Source: Pleodorina starrii (lineage: Eukaryota; Chlorophyta; Chlorophyceae; Chlamydomonadales; Volvocaceae). Taken from it: a stretch of DNA of 64,000 bases. The notes under the pieces are model-generated. The model had not been told where the DNA came from and made no database searches. It saw nothing but the letters and a program-made list of their open reading frames with translations. The DNA lies in assembly GCA_030267565.1 (NCBI GenBank), contig BRXU01000030.1:1072001-1136000 (forward strand), read 5' to 3'. Shown here in pieces: positions 1 through 10,834 of this stretch; positions within the stretch are counted from its first letter, which is position 1, and each line of letters starts with the position of its first letter. Both the position numbers and the translations under genes were made by a program.

Positions 1-190
1 CAAATTTCCCAGCCCCGCCACTCCCCCTTTCACCACCACCGCTTCTTTGGGCTGCTGTCCTTTCCTCCCACCAACTCCCCCAACGCACGCATCGCCTCCG
101 CCCGCCTTTCTTAAAAAACTGTTCTTTTACTCTTCCCTCCCCCCCTTCCCCCCCTCCCCCCTCCCTCCCCCCAATTCGCCAGTCACTCAC

Positions 191-3100
191 GCAGCTGCAG
201 TGCGGCATCCGCCACCACCACCGGCCCCGCAGCCAGCGTGGTGTTGGCCGCGGGCGACACCAGCAGATCGAACCCGGGCGCTATGAGGAAGGGACTGGTG
301 CGGAAGTTGCGAAGCACCACGTATTGGAAGGTGAGCACCGCTCGGGAGCCCAGACGCAGCTGTGGGGGGGGAGGTGTGTGCGAGGGGGGGGGAGGCGGGA
401 GAGGGAGGAGTGTACGTATGTGGGAAGGAGGGAGGGAGGGAGGGGAGGGGGGGAGGGACGAGGGAGGGAGGGTAAGAAAAAGGACACCGCAGCGAACGGA
501 CGGAGACGGCGCTCGCGAGCGGACCCAGGGAAGAGCTCTGTCTGCGGGGCGTGATCTGCTGCCCTCCTCCATTGCATCTACTCGCTCCCTCCCAGACACC
601 CGCTCCCTAAACCCCATCGACCGAACACATCGCCTCGCCTCATGTTTGCCGCTTCCCGGGGCTTCACTACCGCCGGCATTTCCCTCTCCCCTCCTGAAGT
701 CATGATCCCTAAAACCCGAAAACCCTTTCCCCCTCTCCCTCTCCCGAGTTGAACTCCTTCCCACGAGTCGAGCCCCCCCCCTTCAAATCCCCCCCTCTCT
801 CCCGCCCCGCCCCGCCCTTCCAGGCACCCCGTGCCGCCCTCGCGCGCGAGAGAGGCGGCGTCTGTTATGTATATAAAAATAACGGTAAATGTTCAAGACT
901 GCGGGTTTTGTGGATCCGCTGCGCAATGTGTCGTACTCCCGTACTGTCGTACCGCCGTACCTTGCCACGGACGTTGCCCAGATCCACTACGGGCCAGGCC
1001 GCCGGCGGCGCGGGCGTCCCCACCACCGTGAAATCAAAGACTCGGATTGCAAAGGGTTCCGGAAGGCCCACCCAGTCTGAGAAGCTCATCTGAATGTTAT
1101 TGACCACGAGCCCGACTGTCTTGTTGGCGCTGGCCAGCGCGACGGCGAGATCGCGGCCGGTGCGGATGACGGCGACCCACGGGTCATTTGGGTTGGGGAG
1201 AGGGGCGGGCGGCGGCCGGGGGGATGGAGGCAGCGGCGGCGAGGGCGGTGGCGGGGAGGGTGGTGGGGGCGGCGGCGGGGAGGGGGGTGGGGGAGGAGAC
1301 GGGGAGGGGGGAGCGGGGGAGGGGGGTGATGGAGGACGCGGGGAGGGGGGCAGGGGAGAGGGAGGGGCGGGGGGAGGGGAGGGCGGTGTGGGCGGGGGAG
1401 TTGGGGCGGGAGGCGGCGGAGGCGGGGTGGGCGGAAGGGGAGTGGGCGGGAAGGGCGGCGGCGGGGAGGGAGGATGGGGCGACGGTGGCGGTGGTGAGGG
1501 AGGCGGCGGGGAGGGGGGCGGAGGCGAGGGTGGCGGGGAGGGCGGAGGTGGCGGGGAGGGAGGCCGTTCGGGTGGGGAGGGGGGCTGGGAGGGGGGCCTG
1601 CGAGGTACTTTGGGTCGCTTGGGCGCCGGCGGCGAGGGTGTAGGCGATGGAGGCGGAGGCGGCGAGGGAGGGGGAGACTTGGGTCGACGGGGGATCTTGG
1701 GTGCGGGCGGACTCGGCGGCTTGGGAGGCTTGGAGGCCATTGGAAACAAAGGAGCCGAGGGGGAATCAGGCTCTGGCGGGGGTGGTGGGAGGGACGGCAG
1801 AGGCAGTGGGGGAGGTGGGAGGGACTGAAGCGGCGGCGGCGGAGAGGGGGGCCGGGACGGCACCGGCGGCGGCGGCGGCGGCGGGAGGGATTGCGGCGGC
1901 GGCGGCGGCGGTGGCGACGGCGGCGGCGACGGCAGCGGCGGCGGCGGCGGGGGCGGCGGCGGCGGCTGGGCGCGCGGCGGCGGCGGCGGTGGCGGCGGCG
2001 GCAGCGGCGGGCGTAGTCCCAAGATCCTGCACAGAAGGATGGGGGGGGATGTGCGGGAGGAAGACGTGTGTTGTTTTTTGGGAGGAAGGGAACGCATGCT
2101 GGAGGGGGGAACGCATCCTGACAGCCAGAAGAGGCACGGTGGAGGCGACGACGACTCATTTGCGACATGAAGGATATGTGCACTTTCCCTGCAGTCCCCC
2201 CTCCCTGGACCCACATCAGAAAAGGAACGAAGAAGGCATCGCATCCCCCCCTCTGTAGTATCGAGCATCTAAAGGCCTCACGCTGCTGTACGACACTAAA
2301 AACACCCTCTCTTCCATTCCCTCGCCCCTAGGCGGGATTCCGGCTGGTCTTGGCTTCGTTCCTTCGTTCCTTCGCTTCCCTAGGCTTCCCTGCGCGCTTC
2401 GCCTCCTATGAACCCCTCCTCTTTCCCCCGTATGTGCCTTCCCCCTCTCGTCTGTTACGCGTTTCCACTACAGCACGTCAGCCTGCTTGTCCTGAAATAC
2501 TACCCCGCCGCCTCCCACCACCCCTCCCACCATCCCTCCTCCTGTAGCCTCACATATTTTGGAAGCAGCCCAGGAACCCAAACGACACGATGCAGTCCTC
2601 CGGCATGACGCTCTCGCACAGGAAGCCCGCCCGCGTCAGATACAGTTGGTAGTTGGTGGTTACCGTAACGCCCGCGTCGCCAACGGTCCAGCCCGGCGTC
2701 ACCAGACTGTCGTATGCGCCGCGATCCGGCCAGCAGCGGGCGGTGGGGTGTACGGACGCGGAGGTGTCGTTGACGCAACCCGACTGGGAGACGCGGCTGG
2801 CGGCGCCGCCAAGCACGACCTGGCCTCCCGCGGTGGCTGAGCGAGCTGCCAGGGAGGTGAGGTTGGTGGGGTCGGGCCAGCAAATGCCTGCACGGTGGTG
2901 GAACGTGGAAGCAGGGGTGTGTGCGTGTGTGTTGGGGTATTTGATTCGATATGGAAGGGAGGGTTGGGCATTAATTGTAAGGGCGGGGGGTAAGGACGAG
3001 CGTAAGGGGGGGGGACGCGCGGGAGAGAGTAACCCAAAAGGCGGGAGGGTTGAGTGGCGGGTTACGATAATGAAGCATGGAGAAGCGGGAAGGGGCTGGG

Positions 3101-4366
3101 GCTGGGGCTGGGGCTTGGGGGGAAAGGGGGTGGGTGGGGAGAGACAGCGGGGAGAGACAAGGGGCGGGCAAAGCGGCTGGCTAGGGATTCGGAGAGTTGG
3201 GGCCCGAGAACCCCACAGGGCCGCCCGTAACGTCCCGTTCCGTGCCCACCCCTTTTCCTCCGCCTGGTGTCCTCAAACGATGAACACTCCGCATCACTGC
3301 CTACTCCCAAACTAACTCCCATACCCACCAATCAACAAACCAACCAACCAACCAACCAACCAACTTCCAACCGTTTTCGTACTCACGCAGGATCATGGCG
3401 CTGTCCAGTACAGCCACACGAGCCCCTTGGTTGGAGGCAGCGGGGGCCACCAGGTCCACCCCGGGGGATATGAGGAAGGGGGTGTAGCGGAAGTTGCGCA
3501 GCACCAGGTTCTGCAGCGTGAAGGCGATGGAGGCGCCGAGCAGGAGCTGCGGATGGAGGGCGGGGGGGGAGGGAGGGAGAGGGAGGGAGAGGGGGGAGGG
3601 GGTGGGGTGGGAATAACCCTGAAACCCATCACCCAGGAAAATTTTCCAACCCCCCATCCAACCAATTTCCAACACCCTGGGAAAACTCCAACCGCCAGGG
3701 ACCTAACCCAAAACCAATATCCAGAGGAAAAACCTGAACACCCGCCCTTCCCCCAGCCAACCGACCCCAAGCCCAGGCAAGCCCCCTGACACCCAGCATC
3801 GCAAGGCCTCCCTCCCCCCCTCCCCCCACTCTCTCCCCTCCCCCCCCAACGATTCCCTGTTTGGACTGTCGTACTCTACCTCATCCCCTAGCCCCCAGCG
3901 CCTTCCCCCCCCCCTTGCGCACGGGCTCCGGCCTATACGTGGATAACCCCTCCCTTCGTCCCTTGCGCACCCTGCTCCTTGCGTTGTTAAAGTCCAGCAC
4001 CGGCCAGAAAGCCTGCGCCGAGCCGGGGACGCCGCTGATTGCGAAATCGGTGTTGCGGACGATGGGCGTGGAGTAGGGGGCCCAGTCGCCGGCTGCCACC
4101 GCCACGTCACCCGTCAGGAGCGCCACGCGGATGGAGGAGTTGGCCATCGCAGCCAGCAGCGCTGGGCCCGTGGAGACGAGGACGACGGAGGGGTTGGTGG
4201 GGTCCACGGGCACGGGTGATTGCGCGGCGGCGGGGGCGGGGAACCAGGCGGTGGTGGCGAGGAGGGCGGCGAGGAGTGGGGGCAGCAGGAGGGAGGCGGG
4301 AGGGCCGCGGCGGTGGCGGCTGCCGTCGGCGGGAGAGCCGCATGGAGGCGGCCGTGGGCCGCGCAT
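191..4366 (-). CDS. Secreted modular hydroxyproline-rich protein, 5' part (5 exons, continues off the left edge)
   Basis: Exons on the minus strand: 3971-4366, 3387-3546, 2554-2887, 961-2026 and 191-359. Donors are GTGCGC, GTGAGT, GTGAGG, GTACGG and GTGAGT, acceptors are all CAG, and phases agree (0, 1, 2, 0, then 1 out of the window), giving 708 codons so far. The ATG at 4366 starts an Arg/Pro-rich n-region and a hydrophobic stretch ending APAAAQ, a likely signal peptide. Exons 1-3 encode a globular region (motifs WPVLDFNNAR and LVLRNFRYTPFLISPG) with a Cys-containing end. Exon 4 holds roughly 280 residues of Pro-rich and Ser-Pro-rich sequence, then a second copy of the exon 1-type domain (PVVDLGNVRG). 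Exon 5 repeats exon 2 (VVLRNFRTSPFLIAPG). Ser-Pro/poly-Pro tracts are typical of green-algal cell-wall glycoproteins, so an extracellular-matrix role is inferred. The globular module resembles a beta-helix-like repeat, but I cannot name its family. Downstream exons lie outside the window. Confidence 0.8.
3338..3364. repeat. (CAAC)n microsatellite
   Basis: About six CAAC units within intron 2 of the Pro-rich protein gene. It is a simple repeat with no visible function. Confidence 0.85.
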
Positions 4367-4690
4367 TGCGGGGGGTTGTCCACGTATAGGCCGGAGCCTC
4401 GGGGGGGAGGGGGGCGCTGGTCCGGGCGGGTAGGAATTTGATGAAGGCGCGGTGGAGCAACGGAGGCGACGTTGGTGAGCTGATTAGTTCGGCTGGTTTG
4501 GTGGGTTGTTGGGGTGGTGGGGTGGTGGGTCTGGAGAGGTGCTGTGTTGGGGGAGGGGTGAGAGGGGGTGAGCAGGGTTGACGGCGGGCTTTGGAAGCGG
4601 GCATGGGCGTGGGTATGGGGGTGTGGGGCTGTGGGAGGCGGGGAGGCGGGCGGTAAAAGTGTAGGGGGCCGCCATCGTCGTTCCGGGTGT

Positions 4691-4767
4691 GCTGGAAAGG
4701 ACTGGAGGTGGAAAGGACTGGAAAGGAAAGGAAAGGAAAGGAAAGGACTGGAGGTGGAAAGGACTGG
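4691..4767. repeat. GGAAA/GGACT short tandem repeat
   Basis: Interrupted tandem units of GGAAA and GGACTGGAGGT lie upstream of the start codon of the leftward secreted-protein gene. Simple-sequence expansion is the only support. Confidence 0.7.
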
Positions 4768-7735
4768 AGATCAGAGACGCGGCGCCACGAGGCGAGTCGT
4801 GCGAGGTGCGAAGTGCTCAAATGGGATCTGATGTCGTCGTGTTTTGGCAGCGGCGAATCGGCCGGATGCGAGCTCGCGGATCGGTCGCGGTTTCGGTCAG
4901 CACAGCGCGCCTACCAGCTGCCTACCCCGTACGGCCCCTCCCTCGCGGTTTACCTAAGCATGCGTTTACTGCGCGAGCTTACCTTCAGCAAGCAAGAGGC
5001 TAATTGTACATCCTGGAATTGTTATTGTCCTGCGTTACCAGGCCACCGTGAGGAAGCTCCTCTATAATTGGTCGAGGGCGAAGCACGAACAGCTTTCCGA
5101 TAGTGTGATGTAAGCATATAAAGTTGTTGTAAGCACTCGCAAATCGTGGGTCCTTCAGCCCTTAATGTCGGGAGTGCTTTTCAGAGTTATTCTAACGCTT
5201 CAAGTGTATGCACGCCAGCTGATATTTGAGACCCACAGTTGTTAACAATACATCAAGATTCAGCGAAACAAATTAACTGGAATGGTACTTCTGGATGGAA
5301 TCCTTACGAACATGAGTTCGTCGCCGAACATGCCTAGCTGAGCATCCCGGTCCTAGCAGCAACCGCGAACCCACTCATTTGCAAACCAAAACCTCGTCAA
5401 CTAGGATGACAATGCGCACTTGTCGTGAAGGCGTACGAAATCGTACGGACATGAAGCGTGCGTTGTCTTACCAATCGCCGAAACAAAATGCAATTAGGGG
5501 CTATATGACCGCCTTGAACATGTTGCAGACTTAACATATATTACGTTATGCACTCCATCCTCTGCTCTTTACTTTCTTTCCGCTTACTGTGTGGCGGGCT
5601 ACAGCAAGTCGGGGGCAAGATATCCGCATCAAAACATTACGCATCCATAATGAGATCACATTATGCATGAACAAATCGCGCTCGTGTTGAACACATTTTT
5701 AAATTCGCTACCATGTCCGATCCACGTGGCCGTTTGAGTTGCTACTTGACGCGTTGGTCTTCGCGCTAGTCGCAACCTTTGTAAATGTAAATGGCCGGCC
5801 ACGGACAGCCACCACACTTCATGGACAAAAGGAGTTGTCGAGTAATGGGTTTGTCTCCGGCCGCTCTCCGGCGCTGGCGGCTGTATCGGAATGGGGGCGG
5901 CGGCGCATCACCCAAGGCTCCAAACCTCTGCACTAATAAAAACCTTTCAGTATTCGAATGCGCACATGATCATGCTCAGTTTTTCAGGCCAGCTGGAACT
6001 GTCAGTTTATCTGCTCAGTCTGGCTCAGTTGGCTTAGTTATTACAGGTTATTACCTCAGCACGTGCGTGGGGATGCGTGCGTCTCCACACGCCCCATGTT
6101 TGACAAAAACGGACAAAACCTGCTCGCACAGGCGACTGTGACTAATGCCGACAAGGTGTCTGACTGAGGTAAAACCTGTCCTCACAGATGAAGAGATGAT
6201 GTCCTCCCCTCAGACCCTCGCTTGTTGTGTCTATCTCGTCCACACTGTCCCACTGTCTCTGTTGCTTCATCGCCGAAGCGCCGTCAAGCCGTATTTGTCC
6301 TGATGCTGGGATCCTGGGAGTGTTAGGGCTGTATGTTAGCGAGGCTGAGGCGAGCGGAAAAAAAAGCTGTCCTGTGACACGTTTGATAGATGAACCGTAC
6401 GGATGCAAACGATGCAGACGAAAACGAGACGGCCGGTGGGGCGCGCACCAACTGCATGGATCGGCAGGCAGGGCGCGCTTGATTGGGTGACGGCGGAGAG
6501 CTGGGGGACGGCGGTTAGACGGATGTTAGTTATGGGTGCGGGCCGGTAGTTCCTGGTAGTTCCAAGTAACGGGACTAACGAATGCTGTTGCAGCTACGTA
6601 GCATAGTGTGTGACGGTTCTGAACTACTACGTATGCTCTCGCTGTTTGATGCCTCGCTGTGCAGAACCAGCAGAACCCTCATCGTGGGCTTTCTGCCCCG
6701 GTGGGTGCACCTTGCACGCAGCTGCTCGCCCCTTGCTTGCTCGCTCTACCTGCGCAGAGGGTAGCTAGAGCGCGCGAGGAGGAGGACGGGCGACGGAGGC
6801 GCTGCCGGCGCCGGCGCCCAACGAAGGCTTCCGTCTAGCCGCGGAATGAGGGGCACTGAAGAAGCGGAAGCCCCTGGTGGGGAGGTGGTAATTGAGGCAG
6901 CAACAGCTAGCTTTATGGATACTTTTGCTTACGTAAATTAAGGGCGGGCGCGGCAGGCCTGCGGGGCGGCCATCTAATTCCGGAAACAAAGTCAGTCCTG
7001 ACCTACAGTAAATGCATGTTAAGTAAACAGGGGCCTCCTGTGTCCATGCAATGCATTTCTAGCGTTGGAAATGCTCCATACATCCCCGCCCTGAGTTTCC
7101 AGCGAGGTTCCGCTCCATGTTCTTACAACTACCATGCAGCTGTTTTCTACGTGCGTGCGTGCGGCATCGATGCAACCTTATTCACTTCGTTAGAACCAGT
7201 GCCGCGCACGCTGCATAACGAATGCGATTGAACAGAACCTTGTCTACGTACGGTAACTGCGTGCGAACAGAACCTTGTACCTTCGCAAGTAAGCGATAAG
7301 GCCGTACGAGAAGGTATATGTACGTACGGCGACCGGCGGGTAAAATGACTACTCCGCTACAGAAAGACTGCGCCGATAGATAGCGCCAGCAGTTATATGC
7401 GCGCTGACCCACCTAGCCTGTGGAGGCGTTCGTTGCTTTCTGTCTAAGATTAATATCTCGCGCACGCTCGCTCAACGCCCAGCCAGCTGCTGCTGCGCAG
7501 CTTTGCCCTTTCAAAACGCCTAAGCCTTGCTGCTTTCCGGGTCAAGGTACGTAACCTAAAAGGGCAGCGTTGGCTTACTTCTGATTTGCTTTCGTGCTCC
7601 GCACTGCGGTTCTGCGATTCATTCGCGCCTCGATCGGCTGGCTCTCGTCGACTTTTCCAGCAGCTGGAACCACCGCACGCACACGGGCGCTATCTAGGTA
7701 TCAACAAATCTATCTCACTGCCCTATTCAACACTC

Positions 7736-7763
7736 AATTATATTAATTATACATTATAATAAG
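7736..7763 (+). promoter_or_regulatory. AT-rich candidate core promoter
   Basis: A short, very AT-rich stretch (ATTATATTAATTATAC, then ATTATAATAA) in GC-rich surroundings, about 165 bp before the ATG at 7928. A TATA-like role is only an inference from position. Confidence 0.25.
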
Positions 7764-7927
7764 GCCTGTACTGTAATTCCATTTCCGTCCCGACGCATCC
7801 CACCTTCACGGCCCGCACGCACGCAGGAGTCGACGGTCGAACCACGCAAAGCAAGGACCGACCCGCGCGCCGTGGGTCAGCACCACCCAGCAGCTACCCA
7901 TCTACCTCATATACACCTTCACCGATC

Positions 7928-9634
7928 ATGGCCGGTCGTCGTGGAGCCTCGCGCCCGGCGGTGACTTCGCAGTCGGTTGCGACCGCGCTGGCGCCGGCGC
8001 TGCTGCTGCTGCTTCTGGTCGTCGCCGCCATGGGTGCCGCTGGCGAGTCAACCGGCGCGGCAGGTCCGTACGACACTATTTGCAGTTAAGTACTATACAT
8101 ACGATGGTACGATCGGTCGATGCGTCGTCGTCGCAGTCAACCGTAAGACGACAATGCCGAGCACGAATTCATTCCGAAGTTGGGGATGCGTGCTATATAA
8201 ATCTAAATACCGGCACTACGGTGTGATGACCTTCGGCCCGCCGCCGTCCCTCCATCTGACACGCCGTCCCTCATCATCGTATGCGTGTCAGCAGGCGGTG
8301 TGGCGGCTTCCGGAGACGTCGCCGGCGGCAGCAGGAAGCTTCAGGCCGCTGCTGATGCCGACAATGACAACGACAACGACGACACCACGACCATCACCTA
8401 CCAAACCACCACCATCGATATCATTTTCTACGGCAGGCGCCTCAACAATTTCCAGCAGGCGGATACGAGCGAGGCCGCCGACAGCAGGAAGCTTCAGAGC
8501 GACGGCGGCGGCGGCACCGGAGCCCCTCCCACAGGCGGCAGGAGCCTGCTGCTGAACGCTCAGCCAATGCCCACCAGTGTTCCGATGACGACCACCATAG
8601 GCAGGAGGCGGCTTCAGGACGCCGCCGCCGGAGCCCCTCCCACCAGCATGAACGTTGCCGGCAGGCGGCTGTTGCAGCCGATGGATACCAGCTCGCCTAT
8701 GGAGATCGAGGGCAGGAGGCGGCTTCAGGACGCCGCCGCCGGAGCCCCTCCCACCGGCGTCAGGAGCCTGCTGCTGAACGCTCAGCCAATGCCCACCAGT
8801 GTTCCGATGACGACCACCATAGGCAGGAGGCGGCTTCAGGACGCCGCCGCCGGAGCCCCTCCCACCAGCATGAACGTTGCCGGCAGGCGGCTGCTGCAGC
8901 CGATGGATACCAGCTCGCCTATGGAGATCGAGGGCAGGAGGCGGCTTCAGGACGCCGCCGCCGGAGCCCCTCCCACAGGCGTCAGGAGCCTGCTGAACGC
9001 TCAGCCAATGCCCACCAGTGTTCCGATGACGACCACCATAGGCAGGAGGCGGCTTCAGGACGCCGCCGCCGGAGCCCCTCCCACCAGCATGAACGTTGCC
9101 GGCAGGCGGCTGCTGCAGCCGATGGATACCAGCTCGCCTATGGAGATCGAGGGCAGGAGGCGGCTTCAGGACGCCGCCGCCGGAGCCCCTCCCACCGGCG
9201 GCAGGAGCCTGCTGAACGCTCAGCCAATGCCCACCAGTGTTCCGATGACGACCACCATAGGCAGGAGGCGGCTTCAGGACGCCGCCGGAGCCCCTCCCAC
9301 CAGCATGAACGTTGCCGGCAGGCGGCTGTTGCAGCCGATGGATACCAGCTCGCCTATGGAGATCGAGGGCAGGAGGCGGCTTCAGGACGCCGCCGCCGGA
9401 GCCCCTCCCACCGGCGGCAGGAGCCTGCTGAACGCTCAGCCAATGCCCACCAGTGTTCCGATGACGACCACCATAGGCAGGAGGCGGCTTCAGGACGCCG
9501 CCGGAGCCCCTCCCACCAGCATGAACGTTGCCGGCAGGCGGCTGTTGCAGCCGATGGATACCAGCTCGCCTATGGAGATCGAGGGCAGGAGGCGGCTGCG
9601 GGGCGGCGGAGCTTCCAGTACCTCCACCACCTAG
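7928..9634 (+). CDS. Secreted repetitive protein with RRL(L/Q) motifs (2 exons)
   Basis: Exon 1 is 7928-8063 and exon 2 is 8292-9634, joined in phase 1 (GCAG/GTCCGT donor, GTCAG acceptor), giving 492 aa. The N-terminus has Arg residues followed by a strong hydrophobic core (ALLLLLLVVAAMGAAG), a likely signal peptide. After an Asp/Asn/Thr-rich segment the protein consists of about five copies of a unit of about 71 residues. Each unit contains RRRLQDAAAGAPPTSMN, VAGRRLLQPMDTSSPMEIEG, RRRLQDAAAGAPPTG and RSLLNAQPMPTSVPMTTTIG. Dibasic RRLL/RSLL/RRLQ motifs recur at each sub-boundary and could be pro-protein processing sites (inference). No known domain was recognised. The ATG at 7928 was chosen because only it adds a signal peptide. 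The stop is TAG at 9632. Confidence 0.7.
8520..9600 (+). repeat. Coding tandem repeat, about 213 bp, about 5 copies
   Basis: Near-identical units inside exon 2 of the secreted repeat protein. They differ by whole-codon changes (one GCC codon more or less, CTG CTG versus CTG, GGC versus GTC), so the reading frame is preserved. This fits recent in-frame expansion or gene conversion. Confidence 0.9.
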
Positions 9635-10338
9635 TAAGGATGTCCGGCAGGAAGCTTTAACACGAAGGCTGTTACGCTGGACGGAAGGCTGATGTATGGC
9701 GGCGGCGGCGGCCGCAGTACGTCGGCTGCTGGATGTATGATAGAGCTTACTGACAGATGTATGGGAACGGACGGAGATAGGCGGAGGTTTTACTGAGTAG
9801 ATAGTGCGGCGACCGTGGAAACGATCGAGGTGCAGCATTAGCTGCGCCGCGAGCCGTCGACGGTAGGGTTTGCAGTTATAGATAGATAGGTGCTCCAGCC
9901 ACGCGGAGATGGGGGCGCATGCGTGGAGCTCGTTGTGTACGTAGTTCGTCATCTAGGTTATTACCCCTTTGGCAGTTGGTGGGTTCCTATACCCGTGCGC
10001 CACAATAAGCTGGCCCAGGGTACGACATCCGGTTGAATTTCAACAGTTAATTGGTGTGCACTGGCGCCGTGAGTTGCAGAAACTTGTTCACGGCCTAGCG
10101 CTGTTCTTCCAAAAATGTTGCAAGTTGCGTGCTGCTTGAGTAAGGCTGTCGTGAAGAGTCAACGGGCTCCAGGGTGGCCTCCTGGAGAAGTGCAGGCCGG
10201 GAACGAGCTTGCTATTTGAATGACTGTTGTACGGGAGCGCAATCCGAGCGCTTTCACCGCGGCCCTACATTGCGTTATTCAAGCTTTCCATTTGAGACGA
10301 CATAATAAATTAGTACTGGCGAAGGGCCGCAGGTTGTC
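9635..10338. other. Intergenic or 3' UTR region
   Basis: It probably holds the 3' UTR of the repeat-protein gene. A further RKL-type coding-like remnant just after the stop suggests a decayed repeat end. I see no separate gene. Confidence 0.4.
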
Positions 10339-10834
10339 ATGCATCCCCTCAAACACGTGTACCTAGGCAATCGGAGATGGAAGTGCGCGATTTGCGGGGC
10401 AGAAAAAAGGACTGACCAATTAAAAACTCATATGAAAACTCATCCGCAACAAAGCACCAGCCCACAAGAAACATCAGTCCCGGCGTGCTTCGACCTGGTG
10501 GGCGGTCAGCTTGACCTTTTGACCTGTTTAGACGGCGGTGAGAACTGCGCGAAGAACTGCATAGCTGGGACACACAGGAATTCACATATACACGTTTATT
10601 TTTGCATAAATCGATGGCGTGTTTTGTGCAGGATGCAAGGACCCGCTCGCTCTTCTCGATTTAGACTTCCCGGGCTTACCGGACGCACCGGTCTTGAGCC
10701 GAAAGCGCCCCGCTCCTTCAGACGCTGGGGCGGCAGAGGCAGCAAGACCTCGAGTTGCCCAGGAGCCAAGGCCTGCAGCTGGCCCACCAGGCGAGGCGTT
10801 GCAGACACGGCACGCGATAGTTAGGTTAGCGTAG
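10339..10834 (+). CDS. Candidate C2H2 zinc-finger gene fragment
   Basis: The ATG at 10339 opens a frame whose first 37 residues contain a single finger, WKCAICGAEKRTDQLKTHMKTH, with Cys-x2-Cys-x11-His-x3-His spacing. A possible GTCAGC donor near 10505 and a TGTGCAG acceptor ending near 10631 would join it in phase 1 to an Ala/Pro-rich segment (DPLALLDLDFPGLPDAPVL). A possible further short exon, flanked by CTGCAG and GTAGGT, lies near 10910-10957. The splice model is weak and could instead be a relic of a zinc-finger transposase gene. Function unknown. Confidence 0.3.

Larger units (their letters stand above)
4367..7927. other. Intergenic region with no recognisable gene
   Basis: This holds the upstream region of the leftward Pro-rich protein gene and of the rightward repeat-protein gene. 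Base composition becomes more balanced after about 5.0 kb and the reading frames are short and unconvincing. I found no tRNA, no known protein motif and no clear mobile element. Confidence 0.5.

Noticed and set aside
1094..1828. 244-aa Gly-rich plus-strand ORF
   Set aside because: It is the antisense of the Pro-rich exon; the exon's frame and splice phases fit the minus strand.
8288..9952. 554-aa minus-strand ORF opposite the secreted repeat protein
   Set aside because: It is an open shadow frame of a GC-rich repeat, with no signal peptide or domain, whereas the plus strand has a signal peptide and matching splice phases.
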